Positions 6,461 through 15,002 of a stretch of DNA of 30,214 nucleotides are shown piece by piece. The position numbers and the translations under genes are program-made. The notes below the pieces were generated by a model. It ran no database searches. It saw only the letters and a program-made list of their open reading frames with translations, and had not been told where the DNA came from. The stretch comes from DAIDJM01 sp964250215 (GTDB lineage: Bacteria > Pseudomonadota > Alphaproteobacteria > Acetobacterales > Acetobacteraceae), in NCBI GenBank assembly GCA_964250215.1, contig CAXUEX010000016.1, forward strand, positions 1-30,214. The letters run 5' to 3'. Every line of letters starts with the position of its first letter. Positions within the stretch are counted from its first letter, which is position 1.

Positions 6461-6949
6461 TCAACCCTCCGCCATGCCGCGCTGCAGGAGCGCGCGGGCT
6501 TGGGAGAGCCGGGCGCGCATTGTGCCCACCGCCACCCCGCAGATGGAAGCCGCCTCCTCATGCGTCATTCCCTGCGCGCCCACCAGCAGCAAGGCTTCGC
6601 GCAAGCTGGGGGGCAGCGCCCACACCAGCCGCGACAGATCGGCCGCCTCGCCCGGGTGCGGCGCGGATTCGTGGCTTGTGCTGGCATGAGCTACCAGCGC
6701 CGCGTCCTCGCGCCGCGAGCGCCGCTTCTGTTCCAGGAACACGCGGCGCTGGATGGTGAACGCCCAGGCTTTCAGGCTGGTGCCCGGCGCGAATTGCGGC
6801 AGCGCGGCGAGCGCGCGCATCAATGCCTCTTGCACCAGATCGTCGGCATGTTGCCGGTCGCGCGCCAGAAACCGGGCATAGGCGCGCAGTTCCGGCAGCA
6901 GCAAGGCCAGCTCCGCGCGGATAGCCCGGAGTTCGCCGCTCCCTTCCAT
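6461..6949 (-). CDS. ecfG: EcfG-type ECF sigma factor of the general stress response
   Basis: The product has 162 residues with sigma regions 2 and 4 only. Region 2 contains LRAYARFLARDRQHADDLVQ and ALMRALAALPQFAPGTSLKAW, then FTIQRRVFLEQKRR; this is the EcfG/ECF15 pattern. Region 4 contains LSRLVWALPPSLREALLLVGAQGMTHEEAA and SICGVAVGTMRARLSQARALL. EcfG directs RNA polymerase to general-stress promoters and is normally held by NepR until phosphorylated PhyR titrates NepR. The start at 6949 follows GGGACAGGGG. It is divergent from phyR with only 39 bases between the starts. No nepR precedes it, although NepR is usually encoded just upstream of ecfG. It ends 76 bases from the convergent racemase gene. 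Confidence 0.88.
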   Translation of the reverse strand: MEGSGELRAIRAELALLLPELRAYARFLARDRQHADDLVQEALMRALAALPQFAPGTSLKAWAFTIQRRVFLEQKRRSRREDAALVAHASTSHESAPHPGEAADLSRLVWALPPSLREALLLVGAQGMTHEEAASICGVAVGTMRARLSQARALLQRGMAEG

Positions 6950-6988
6950 ACGCCCCTGTCCCACATCCAGAACGGACGATAAATCCTG

Positions 6989-7747
6989 ATGACCGGCCAC
7001 CGACGCGACGTGTTGCTGAACGCCCTTCCCTATGCTCGCCGCTACGCGCGCGCGCTTACCGGCGGCCAGAACCGCGGCGACGCGCTGGTGGCGGACAGCT
7101 TGCGCGAGCTTCTGGAAGGCAGCGCCGCGCCGCCAGCGCCGATCGCGGATGAGCGCCATGCGCTTTATTGGGGCATCACCCGCCGTTTCGGCGGCGAGGT
7201 GCCGGGGATGGATTTCGGCGACCAGCTTTCGGTGCGCCACCGCCAGCTCCTGCTGCTCACGGCGCTGGAGGATGTGTCGCCCATGCAGGCGGGCGCCATC
7301 GTGGGGCTGACGCCGGACCAGGCCGCGCAGCAACTCGCCGAAGCCCGGTCCCGGTTGCGCGCCGCGGCCGCAGCCGACGTGCTGATTATCGAAGACGAGC
7401 CGATTATCGCCATGGACCTGGAGGAGCTCGTGACCGGCTGCGGTCACCGAGTCGTGGGTGTGGCGAACAGCGAGCGGGAGGCCGTGGAGATCGCGGCGCG
7501 CACGAAGCCCGGGCTGATCCTGGCGGACATCAATCTAGGCAGCGGCGGCGACGGCGCCCAGGCGGTGGCCAAAATTCTGCAAAATCATTATGCCCCCGTG
7601 ATCTTCGTAACGGCGTATCCCGAGCGGCTGCTGACCGGCGACCAGGTGGAACCGGCGTTCGTGATCACCAAGCCGTTCGAACCGCTGACGCTGGCCATCG
7701 CCACCTACCAGGCGGTGACGGGCGGCGTGCACGCCGGGACCTCGTGA
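6989..7747 (+). CDS. phyR: PhyR-type response regulator: sigma-like domain plus receiver
   Basis: The product has 252 residues. Residues 1-125 form an ECF-like sigma domain without DNA-binding competence: LPYARRYARALTGGQNRGDALV, then SVRHRQLLLLTALEDVSPMQAGAIVGLTPDQAAQQLAEARSRL. Residues 130-245 are a receiver starting VLIIEDEPIIAMDLEELV, the PhyR hallmark, with the phosphoacceptor D180 in LADINLGSGGDG and the conserved Lys in VITKPFEP. When phosphorylated, PhyR exposes its sigma-like domain and binds NepR, freeing EcfG. The divergent ecfG supports the assignment. The ATG at 6989 has no strong Shine-Dalgarno site. A short hairpin with a T-run follows the stop. The receiver-HisKA_2 kinase at 10372 is a candidate phosphodonor. 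Confidence 0.93.
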   Translation: MTGHRRDVLLNALPYARRYARALTGGQNRGDALVADSLRELLEGSAAPPAPIADERHALYWGITRRFGGEVPGMDFGDQLSVRHRQLLLLTALEDVSPMQAGAIVGLTPDQAAQQLAEARSRLRAAAAADVLIIEDEPIIAMDLEELVTGCGHRVVGVANSEREAVEIAARTKPGLILADINLGSGGDGAQAVAKILQNHYAPVIFVTAYPERLLTGDQVEPAFVITKPFEPLTLAIATYQAVTGGVHAGTS

Positions 7748-7751
7748 GAAG

Positions 7752-7772
7752 CGAAGATTTTCTTCGATTTTT
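7752..7772 (+). terminator. Rho-independent terminator after phyR
   Basis: CGAAGA (7752-7757) pairs with TCTTCG (7761-7766) across a 3-base loop, followed by ATTTTT. It begins 5 bases after the phyR stop. The stem is short, but the T-run is rare in this GC-rich window. Confidence 0.6.
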
Positions 7773-7836
7773 ACTAGGAGAAAACCGCTGGCCGTGCCTA
7801 GTGTTTCGGCGGCGGTATTCAACCCCGGGGCATCCC

Positions 7837-8379
7837 ATGAGAACACTGTTGTTCTGCGCTGCCGCTTTTGCCGGGGCCTATGCGGCTTCCCCTTTCGTGT
7901 CGCTCTACCTGATGGGCCAGGCGCTGCGTGCGGGCGATGCGCACGCGCTTTCGGCCGATGTGGATTGGACGCAGGTGCGCGACGGGCTGAAGGCGGATAT
8001 CGCCGACGGCATCACCGGCCAGCCGGCGGCCGAGCCGGTGAGCCAGAGCAACGACGACTTGCCGCCCTTCGGCTCCGGCATGGTGGCCGGCATTGCCGGC
8101 AACATGGTGGATCGCGCGGTGACGCCGGAGCATCTTGCGCAGACCGTGCTGGCGCTGCACGAGGCCGGGGCCCGCACCGGCGCCACGATCGTCGCGGCGC
8201 ATTTCGTCGCGCCGCTGCGTTTCGAAGTGGCATTCCGCGCGCCGGGCGAGAAGGCCGACGATCCGCCCATCGAGCTTGGGCTGCGGCTCGAGCCCTGTGG
8301 CTGGGGCGCCACTTGGCGCGTGGTGCACGCCTCGGTTCCGGCTTCGGTGCTGACGCGCATCGACGGCAGCGCCAGCTAG
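7837..8379 (+). CDS. DUF2939 family protein with N-terminal signal/anchor
   Basis: The product has 180 residues. It begins MRTLLFCAAAFAGAYAASP, a hydrophobic signal or membrane anchor, followed by the DUF2939 core: FVSLYLMGQALRAGDAHALSADVDWTQVRDGLKADI, in which the 'Y-x-L-x-x-A-x-x-x-D-A-x-x-L-x-x-x-V-D' spacing is typical. The rest is probably periplasmic and forms a small beta-rich domain (TIVAAHFVAPLRFEVAFRAP to GATWRVVHASVPA). The function of DUF2939 is unknown. It stands between phyR and the CHASE3 kinase gene, on the same strand as both, with a terminator-like hairpin separating it from phyR. Confidence 0.8.
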   Translation: MRTLLFCAAAFAGAYAASPFVSLYLMGQALRAGDAHALSADVDWTQVRDGLKADIADGITGQPAAEPVSQSNDDLPPFGSGMVAGIAGNMVDRAVTPEHLAQTVLALHEAGARTGATIVAAHFVAPLRFEVAFRAPGEKADDPPIELGLRLEPCGWGATWRVVHASVPASVLTRIDGSAS

Positions 8380-8412
8380 GCACTCGCCTGGCCGCCTGAT
8401 ACCGACCCCAGC

Positions 8413-9900
8413 GTGACAACCCAAGAGCTGTTCGGCCGCCGCGAGCGGCTGGCTTTCGTTGCCGGCGCGCTGATCCTGGCTGCTGTCGTGCTGATCTCGG
8501 CGTGGCTCGCGCTGCGCACTTCCGGCAGCCTGAGCGAGGCCGCGCATTCACAGGAAGTGCGCGCGGCGACCGTGGATTTGCTGCAGGAAGTCACCTCGGC
8601 GGAAACCGGCCAGCGAGGTTATTTGCTGACCGGCAAGCCGGAGTATCTCGCGCCGTACGAGCATGCGGTGCGGCGCGTGCCGCAATTGCTGCGGCAGGTT
8701 GCCGGCGATCTCGATGGCAACCCGGATTTTCGCGCGTTGCGCGCCGGCGTGCAGGCCAAGCTGGCGGAGCTTGCGCATACGGTGGCGATGTTCGAGGCCG
8801 GCGAGCGCGAGGCCGCGCTGGGCATCGTGCAATCCGATCTTGGCGAGCGGCTGATGTTGGAACTGGGCGAGCACGCCGCGCGGCTCACCGAGGCCGAACG
8901 GCAGGTGCTGAACAACCGCATCGGCAGCAGCCGCACCGGCGCCGAGGCGCTGGTGGTGATCGACGTGATCGCGTTCGCGCTCATCGTCGCGCTGGCGGCG
9001 GTGATCGTGAACGGCATCCGCCGGACCGTGAACGAGTTGCGGGCGGCGCAGGAAACGGTGGAGGCGGCCAATGCCGAACTGGGGCGCGGCCGCGAGCGGC
9101 TGGAGATCGCGGTGCGCCGGCGTACCGCGCAACTCACCCGCGCGAACGAGGAAATTCAGCGCTTCGCCTATATCGTTTCGCACGATCTGCGCGCGCCGCT
9201 GCTGAATATCATCGGCTTCACGAGCGAACTTGAGAACGCCACGACGCAACTGAAAAACTTCGTGGAAACCAACGTGGCGCAGGCCGAAATCGGCATTCCG
9301 GTGCCGGTGCGCGAAGCCTATGAGCAGGATCTTCCCGAAGCGATCCGTTTCATCCAGAGCAGCACGACGAAGATGGACCGGCTAATCAACGCGATCCTGC
9401 GGCTTTCGCGCGAAGGCCGGCGCGTGCTGGTTCCGGAACCGCTGGACATGGCGGCATTGTTGCGCAACATCGTCGATTCGCTGCGCCATCAGGCCGAGGA
9501 GGCCGGCGCCGAGCTGGAGCTGGGCGAAGCGCCGCCGATCACGTCGGACCGGATCGCGGTTGAACAGATCTTCTCGAACCTTGCGGAGAACGCGCTGAAA
9601 TACCTGAAACCGGGCCGTGCGGGCCACGTTCGCATCCACGGCAGGCGCGACGGCAAATTCGTGCGCTACGCCGTACGCGACAATGGTCGCGGCATCGCAG
9701 AGCGCGACCGCGAGCGTATTTTCGAATTGTTTCGCCGCGCCGGCGTGCAGGATGTGGCTGGCGAGGGCATCGGGCTGGCGCATGTGCGGGCCCTCTCCCG
9801 CCGGCTCGGCGGCGAGATAGGTTGCGAATCCGAGCTGGATGTGGGATCGGAGTTCACGCTCCGTCTGCCGGCCGTTCTTGAGCATACGGAGGAATCCTGA
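8413..9900 (+). CDS. CHASE3-domain sensor histidine kinase
   Basis: This is a membrane sensor kinase of 495 residues. A first transmembrane helix is at about 13-33 (LAFVAGALILAAVVLISAWLA), then a periplasmic CHASE3 four-helix domain at about 45-165 (LLQEVTSAETGQRGYLLTGK is its signature), a second transmembrane helix at about 178-198, a short coiled coil, the DHp with H257 in VSHDLRAPLLNIIGF, and a HATPase_c domain with N box (LAENALKYL), G1 (DNGRGI) and G2 (GEGIGLAHV). The H257-to-second-helix interval is longer than usual by roughly 18 residues. The GTG at 8413 is the only start that keeps the first helix; its ribosome site is weak. The last base of its TGA is the first base of the next gene's ATG, so it is coupled to the response regulator, its likely partner. 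Confidence 0.9.
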   Translation: MTTQELFGRRERLAFVAGALILAAVVLISAWLALRTSGSLSEAAHSQEVRAATVDLLQEVTSAETGQRGYLLTGKPEYLAPYEHAVRRVPQLLRQVAGDLDGNPDFRALRAGVQAKLAELAHTVAMFEAGEREAALGIVQSDLGERLMLELGEHAARLTEAERQVLNNRIGSSRTGAEALVVIDVIAFALIVALAAVIVNGIRRTVNELRAAQETVEAANAELGRGRERLEIAVRRRTAQLTRANEEIQRFAYIVSHDLRAPLLNIIGFTSELENATTQLKNFVETNVAQAEIGIPVPVREAYEQDLPEAIRFIQSSTTKMDRLINAILRLSREGRRVLVPEPLDMAALLRNIVDSLRHQAEEAGAELELGEAPPITSDRIAVEQIFSNLAENALKYLKPGRAGHVRIHGRRDGKFVRYAVRDNGRGIAERDRERIFELFRRAGVQDVAGEGIGLAHVRALSRRLGGEIGCESELDVGSEFTLRLPAVLEHTEES

Positions 9901-10331
9901 TGAATGCAGTGCCGGTGACAATCCTTCTCATCGAGGACGACCAGGGCCACGCCACGCTCATTCAGAAGAACGTGCGCCGGGCCGGTGTTTCGAACGAGAT
10001 CAAGCATTTCCCGGATGGCTCCACGGCGCTGGCGCACCTGTTCGAACGCGGCGAGACGAGCAAGGCCGACCCCATGCTGGTGCTGCTCGATCTCAACCTG
10101 CCGGACATGAACGGCACCGATATCCTGGCCCGCATCAAGGCCGATCCGCTGCTGAAGCGCACGCCGGTGATCGTGCTGACCACCACCGACGACCGCCTGG
10201 AAATCCAGCGCTGCTACGATCTGGGCTGCAACGTGTATATCACCAAGCCGGTGGAGTACGACACGTTCCGCGAAGCGATCCGGCAGCTTGGCCTGTTCCT
10301 TACCGTGATGCAGGTGCCCGAGGGCGTCTGA
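9900..10331 (+). CDS. Single-domain response regulator (Rcp1-like receiver)
   Basis: The product has 143 residues and is a receiver domain only. It has the acidic pair in ILLIEDDQGHATLIQKNVRRAG, the phosphoacceptor in LLDLNLPDMNGTDILARIK, the conserved Thr in VLTTTDD, and the Lys in YITKPVEYDTF. This pattern, with a longer alpha4-beta5 region (ERGETSKADP before beta3), is that of Rcp1-like regulators that partner phytochrome- or CHASE3-type kinases. There is no DNA-binding output domain, so it probably passes phosphate on or acts by protein contact. It overlaps the kinase gene by one base (TGATG). The receiver-kinase gene follows 40 bases later in the same direction. Confidence 0.92.
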   Translation: MNAVPVTILLIEDDQGHATLIQKNVRRAGVSNEIKHFPDGSTALAHLFERGETSKADPMLVLLDLNLPDMNGTDILARIKADPLLKRTPVIVLTTTDDRLEIQRCYDLGCNVYITKPVEYDTFREAIRQLGLFLTVMQVPEGV

Positions 10332-10371
10332 CCCGCCGGTTGCCTGCTTCCGGGCCGCCGCCTAACATTCC

Positions 10372-11451
10372 ATGAACATGACCGACTCCGGGGCGCGGCC
10401 GCGCGTACTCTATATCGACGACGATCCCGGAATCGCCCGGCTTGTGCAGCGTGGGCTGGAACGCGCCGGCTTTGCCGTGACCACCGAGACCGATCCCGCC
10501 TGTGGCGAGCGCCTGGCCCGGCAGGGCGGCTTCGCTTGCATCGCGCTGGACCACTACATGCCGGGGCTGGACGGGCTGGAGCTGCTGGAACGGCTGGGCG
10601 ACCTGCCGGGCCTGCCGCCCGTGATTTTCGTGACCGGCGCCGAGGAAACGCGCATCGCCGTGGCGGCGCTGAAGCGCGGCGCGGCGGATTACGTGGTGAA
10701 GGACGTGCGCGGCGAGTTTATCGAGCTGCTGGGCGGCAGCATCCGCCAGGAAATTGCGCGGGCCCGCCTGATGCACGAACGCGACGCGGCCGAGCGCGAG
10801 GTGCGCGAGAGCCGCGACCGGCTAGCGCGCCTGGCCGAGCAGCAGCAAGTTCTGTTGCGAGAAGTTAATCACCGCGTCGCCAATTCGCTGCAGCTCATCA
10901 GCTCGCTGATCGCCATGCAGGCCCGCCGGGTGCCCGACGGGAGCGCGCGCGCCGTGCTGCACCAGGCGGTGAAGCGCGTGGACGCCGTGATGCTCGTGCA
11001 TCGCCGCCTCTATTCCGGCAGCGATGTGGAATTCGTGGAGATGGGGGCTTATCTCGGCGGTCTTGTGGAGGAATTGTCGGGCATGATGCGCGATTCCGAG
11101 GCGGGGCCACGCATCGAGCTGAGCGCGGAGAAGTTGCGTGTGGAGACCGACAAGGCCGTGCCGCTCGGGCTGATCGTGAACGAGCTGGTGACGAACGCCG
11201 TGAAATACGCGTATCCGAACGGCGCGGCGGGCGCGGTGCGCGTGCGGCTGGCGCGCGGCGCGGAAAACAGCCTGAGCCTGTGCGTGGAGGATGACGGCGT
11301 GGGAATGCCCGAGGATGGCGCGAAGCCCGAAGGGAGCGGGCTGGGATCGTTGATTGTTCGATCGATGGTGCAGGCGCTGCATGGCAGGCTGGAACGCGAT
11401 CCGAACCACAAGGGCACGCGCTTTCTGGTTTGGGTGGAAACCACCGCGTAG
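10372..11451 (+). CDS. Response regulator-histidine kinase fusion (REC plus HisKA_2)
   Basis: The product has 359 residues and is soluble. Residues 9-125 are a receiver: VLYIDDDPGIARLVQRGLE, phosphoacceptor D60 in ALDHYMPGLDG, Thr in FVTGAEE, Lys in YVVKDV. A coiled linker (about 128-160) leads to a HisKA_2 DHp with H167 in LLREVNHRVANSLQLISSLI. The ATPase domain has the N box LIVNELVTNAVKYAYP, G1 DDGVGMP and G2 GSGLGSLIV. HisKA_2 and HWE kinases are the class that phosphorylates PhyR in alphaproteobacteria, and phyR lies 2.6 kb upstream. The receiver could take phosphate from the CHASE3 kinase pathway, giving a relay into PhyR. That link is inference; the domain calls are clear. Confidence 0.9.
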   Translation: MNMTDSGARPRVLYIDDDPGIARLVQRGLERAGFAVTTETDPACGERLARQGGFACIALDHYMPGLDGLELLERLGDLPGLPPVIFVTGAEETRIAVAALKRGAADYVVKDVRGEFIELLGGSIRQEIARARLMHERDAAEREVRESRDRLARLAEQQQVLLREVNHRVANSLQLISSLIAMQARRVPDGSARAVLHQAVKRVDAVMLVHRRLYSGSDVEFVEMGAYLGGLVEELSGMMRDSEAGPRIELSAEKLRVETDKAVPLGLIVNELVTNAVKYAYPNGAAGAVRVRLARGAENSLSLCVEDDGVGMPEDGAKPEGSGLGSLIVRSMVQALHGRLERDPNHKGTRFLVWVETTA

Positions 11452-11514
11452 GCAAGGTTGACAACCGCGCGGCCGGGCCGGAGCGTGCGGCCGTCCGCAT
11501 GGAGATGCTTGCCA

Positions 11515-13674
11515 ATGCCGCTTTCCCGTCGCGCCCTGCTGGCTTCCGCCGCCGCGCTGCCGGCCATTGCCGCGACCCGGAATGCGCCCGCCAATAAACC
11601 GCCCGCCGCGCGCGTGGCGCCGGTGACCGACGATATTTTCGGCACCAAGATCACCGACGATTACCGCTGGATGGAAACGCCGGGCAGCCCGGAATTCGAC
11701 GCCTATCTGAAAGCCCAATCCGCCTACACCCGCCAGGTGCTCAGCCGCATTCCGGGGCGCAACAAACTTGCCGCGGCGATGGCGCATTACACGGGCGGCC
11801 TCACCGGCGCGCGGACGCCGCAGGTGGCTGGAGGCAGGCTGTTCCTGGAGTTGCGGCCGCCCGGGGCCGACACCTACAAGCTGATGGTTCTCGACCTGCC
11901 AAACGGCGCGCCGCGAGTGCTGGTGGATCCCGATGCGCCGCACGATGGCAAGAAGCGCGCGCTGAACTGGTGGCAGGTTTCGCCGGATGGCGCGCGCGTG
12001 GTGTTCGGCGTTTCGCCGGCCGGTTCCGAGGACGCGCCGTTGCAGATCATCGAGGTGGCAACCGGCCGCGTGCTGCCCGACCATATCGACCGCGTGCAAT
12101 ATCCGCAGCCGAGCTGGACGGCCGACGGCGGAGCGGTGGCTTTCAACCGGCTTGCGAGCGCGGCGAAATCGTCGCTCGACCTGTATAAGCATAGCGTGTG
12201 CTGGCTGCACCGTGTTGGCACGGATGCGGAACAGGATCTACGGCTGCTGGCGCAGGGCCAGTATGCAGCGATTCCGGTGCTGGATACGGAGTTCCCCACC
12301 GTGGCGCTCACGCCCGGTTCGGCGACCGCGATCGGCGCGCTGCAGAACGGCGTGCAAAACGAGCTGACGCTCTATACGGCGCCGGCGGCCGCGATCGGCC
12401 AGCAGGCAGCGCCTTGGCGGGTCGTTTGCAAGCCGGCCGACAAGATCACCGGCTACACGCTGCGCGGCGACGAACTTTATCTGAACACCTATGCCGGCGC
12501 GCCGCGCTACAAGCTGCTGCGCACGAGCGCCGCGGGGCCCGACCTGGCGAAAGCTTCCGTGGTGGTGCCGGAAGGCGATGTGCTGCTGGACAATGCGCTG
12601 GCGGCGCGGGACGCGGTGTATCTGGTGGGGCGCAACGACAAGGGCCTTGGCGTGCTGCGGCGCCTGATGGCCGACGGGAAAATTGAGACCCTGCCACTGC
12701 CGTTTGCCGGCAGCATCAACGATGCTTATGCCGATCCGCGACAGGATGGGTTGTGGTTCCTGCTCGCGAGCTGGACCAGCTCGCCGCGGCTTTGCCAGGC
12801 CACCGCGGACGGGAAAGTTACGGTTACCGATCATGTTCCGGCCGCGCCCTATGACACTTCGGCTTATGTCGCGGAAACCGTGCTGGCGCCGGCGAAGGAT
12901 GGGGCGAAGGTGCCGCTTTCGATCATTTATCGCAAAGGCCTGGAGCGGAACGGCGCGGCGCCGACGATCCTGACGGGCTACGGGAGCTATGGGCTATCCA
13001 TCGATCCGGAATTTGTCTCGCGCTATCTCGCCTGGCTGGATCTGGGCGGCATCTATGCGGTGGCGCATGTGCGCGGCGGCGGCGAGCTGGGACGGGCCTG
13101 GTACGAGGCGGGCAAGAAGGCCACGAAGCCGAACACGTGGCGCGATCTCATTGCGTGCGCGGAATACATGGTGGCGGCAAAATTCACCTCGCCCGCGAAG
13201 CTGGCCATCGAGGGCACATCGGCCGGCGGCATCACGGTGGGCCGCGCGCTCACCGAGCGCCCGGACCTGTTCGCCGTGGTGTTCTCCCGCGTTGGCGTTT
13301 CGAATGCGGCGCGCAGCGAATTTTCGCCAAACGGGCCGCCGAATGTGCCGGAATTCGGCAGCGTGCAGGATCGCGCGACCGCCGCGCCGCTGCTGGACAT
13401 GGACGCGCTGAGCCATGTGCGGGACGGCACGAAATACCCGAGCGTGATGCTGACGACGGGGTTGCAGGATCCGCGCGTTTCGCCGTGGGAGCCGGGCAAG
13501 ATGGCGGCGAGGCTGCAACGCGCCAGCGCATCGGGCAATCCGGTTCTGTTGCGCGTGGAAACCGAGGGCGGCCACGGGATCGGTTCCACGCGCAGCCAGT
13601 TCGACCAGGAATACGCCGATCTGTTCGCGTTCGCGTTGTGGCGGATGAAGGATCCGCGGTATCAGCCAACGTAA
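11515..13674 (+). CDS. Prolyl oligopeptidase family serine peptidase (S9A), exported
   Basis: The product has 719 residues. It begins MPLSRRALLASAAALPAIAA, a twin-arginine-like signal. A seven-bladed propeller spans about 75-435, and the alpha/beta-hydrolase domain the rest. Peptidase S9A opening motifs are present (DDIFGTKITDDYRWME). The catalytic triad is S569 in EGTSAGGI, D652 in LQDPRVSPWEP and H687 in EGGHGIG. The substrate-gating motif YGSYGLSIDPEFVSRYLAWL and the oxyanion segment HVRGGGELGRAWYEAGKK precede the serine. The ATG at 11515 is chosen because GGAGATG lies 8-14 bases upstream and it gives the signal peptide at the N-terminus. Family members cleave after proline in short peptides. 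The stop abuts the stop of the convergent dipeptidase gene with no base between. Confidence 0.93.
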   Translation: MPLSRRALLASAAALPAIAATRNAPANKPPAARVAPVTDDIFGTKITDDYRWMETPGSPEFDAYLKAQSAYTRQVLSRIPGRNKLAAAMAHYTGGLTGARTPQVAGGRLFLELRPPGADTYKLMVLDLPNGAPRVLVDPDAPHDGKKRALNWWQVSPDGARVVFGVSPAGSEDAPLQIIEVATGRVLPDHIDRVQYPQPSWTADGGAVAFNRLASAAKSSLDLYKHSVCWLHRVGTDAEQDLRLLAQGQYAAIPVLDTEFPTVALTPGSATAIGALQNGVQNELTLYTAPAAAIGQQAAPWRVVCKPADKITGYTLRGDELYLNTYAGAPRYKLLRTSAAGPDLAKASVVVPEGDVLLDNALAARDAVYLVGRNDKGLGVLRRLMADGKIETLPLPFAGSINDAYADPRQDGLWFLLASWTSSPRLCQATADGKVTVTDHVPAAPYDTSAYVAETVLAPAKDGAKVPLSIIYRKGLERNGAAPTILTGYGSYGLSIDPEFVSRYLAWLDLGGIYAVAHVRGGGELGRAWYEAGKKATKPNTWRDLIACAEYMVAAKFTSPAKLAIEGTSAGGITVGRALTERPDLFAVVFSRVGVSNAARSEFSPNGPPNVPEFGSVQDRATAAPLLDMDALSHVRDGTKYPSVMLTTGLQDPRVSPWEPGKMAARLQRASASGNPVLLRVETEGGHGIGSTRSQFDQEYADLFAFALWRMKDPRYQPT

Positions 13675-14694
13675 CTATCGTCCCGCCTGCCGCATCACCC
13701 GCAGGAAATTCCCGCCCCAGAGCGCGGCAACCTCCACGTCCGCATACCCGCGCCGCACCAGTTCCGCCGTGACGTTCCCGGTCTGCGCCGCGTTTTCCCA
13801 CCCCACGATCGCGCCGCCGCCATCGAAATCGGAGCTGATGCCGCAATGCGACAGCCCGATGCGTTGGACGACGTAATCCACGTGATCGACCAGATCGCGC
13901 ACGCTCACCTCGTTGGCGCGGCCGCGCGGCTTCAGGAACGGCGGCATGGCAGTGATCTGAACCACGCCGCCCACGTCACGCAGCGCATCCAGCTGCATGT
14001 CGTCCAGATTGCGCGGGTGCGGGCACAGCGCGGCGGCGCAGGAATGCGTTGCCACCACCGGCGTGCGGCTGAGCATCGCCGCCTGCAGCATGGCAGCGCG
14101 CGAAACATGCGAGACGTCCACCAGAATGCCCAAGCGGTTCATCTCGGCAATCGCCTCCCGCCCGAAACCGGAAAGGCCGCCATGCAGTGTTTCTGGATCG
14201 TTCAGATCGCGCCGTGGATTGGCGCTGTCGGCCAATCGGTTATGGCCGTTATGCGTGAGCGTGACGTAGCACACACCGAAGGCGCGAAACTGTTCCAGCA
14301 AAGAAATATCGTCGCCGATCGCATGGCCGTTCTCCACCGCCGGCAGGATGGCTATGGCACCGTCGCGATGCGCTTCCTGCACGGCGTCGGCGCTGACGCA
14401 AACCCGGGTTTCGATGCCCGCCTCGCGGCGCCCCATGCCATGGATGGCCTCCAGCATGGCGAGCGCACGGCCGGTCGCCTGCTCCGCGTCCTCCCGGCCC
14501 TGTGGCACGAAGGCCACGAAGCAGCCTGCGGCGAGGCCGCCCTGCCGCATCTTCGGGAAATCCACATGCCGGTCGGTGCACCCGAACGGGTCGGCGGGCC
14601 CGGGCCACGGGATATCGATGTGGGTATCGAGTGTGAGCGTGGCGCGGTGCAGCGCGGCGGCCTCGGCCGGGCCGCGGTTGGAAAGATAATCCAT
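13675..14694 (-). CDS. Membrane dipeptidase (renal dipeptidase, peptidase M19)
   Basis: This is a zinc dipeptidase of 339 residues, normal for bacterial M19. Metal-site residues are visible: H25 and D27 in LDTHIDIPW, E121 in AVENGHAI, H196 in VDVSHVS and H217 in ATHSCAAALCPHPRNL, with the later Asp in GISSDFDGGG. It lacks an evident signal peptide, so a cytoplasmic place is likely. M19 enzymes hydrolyse a wide range of dipeptides, including ones with D-residues at the C-terminal side. The ATG at 14694 matches the family N-terminus, although no clear ribosome site is seen. It faces the prolyl oligopeptidase; together they could complete breakdown of imported or periplasmic peptides, which is inference from proximity. 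Confidence 0.92.
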   Translation of the reverse strand: MDYLSNRGPAEAAALHRATLTLDTHIDIPWPGPADPFGCTDRHVDFPKMRQGGLAAGCFVAFVPQGREDAEQATGRALAMLEAIHGMGRREAGIETRVCVSADAVQEAHRDGAIAILPAVENGHAIGDDISLLEQFRAFGVCYVTLTHNGHNRLADSANPRRDLNDPETLHGGLSGFGREAIAEMNRLGILVDVSHVSRAAMLQAAMLSRTPVVATHSCAAALCPHPRNLDDMQLDALRDVGGVVQITAMPPFLKPRGRANEVSVRDLVDHVDYVVQRIGLSHCGISSDFDGGGAIVGWENAAQTGNVTAELVRRGYADVEVAALWGGNFLRVMRQAGR

Positions 14695-14772
14695 GGCCGC
14701 AGCATGTAACGCGGCCGCGGCGCTTGGGAAGGCTGACGCGGCGTGCGTATTGCGCTAGATGAGGCCCGGCAG

Positions 14773-14846
14773 GTCCCCGTAGCTCAGCCGGATAGAGCAC
14801 AGGATTCCTAATCCTGGGGCCGTGGGTTCGAATCCCGCCGGGGACA
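14773..14846 (+). tRNA. tRNA-Arg (anticodon CCT)
   Basis: A complete cloverleaf can be folded by eye. The acceptor stem is GTCCCCG/CGGGGAC, the D arm is GCTC...GAGC, and the anticodon stem is CAGGA/TCCTG with loop TTCCTAA, giving anticodon CCT at the centre. The T arm is GTGGG-TTCGAAT-CCCGC with one G-T pair, and the discriminator base is A. CCA is not encoded. The gene lies alone between the dipeptidase gene and a small lipoprotein gene. It reads AGG codons, which are rare in this GC-rich window. No att-like duplication of its 3' end is seen in the window. Confidence 0.95.
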
Positions 14847-15002
14847 TCACGGCGCTGACTGGCTGTAAAACTTCCCTTACTGCACGGCCGAGGCTCCTGG
14901 CCGAGCCATAAGCTGAACTCGCGATGAACCCGAACCGTATTCGAATGCCCACGGCCGCGACGGCCGCCCGTTGGCCGACAGAAACCCACACGGAAATCTT
15001 GC

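Noticed and set aside
6950..6988. EcfG-type promoter (GGAAC-N16/17-GTT) between ecfG and phyR
   Set aside because: No GGAAC element is present in the 39-base spacer on either strand.
14773..15002. tRNA-Arg as an integration site for a mobile element
   Set aside because: No integrase, direct repeat of the tRNA 3' end or composition change is seen downstream.
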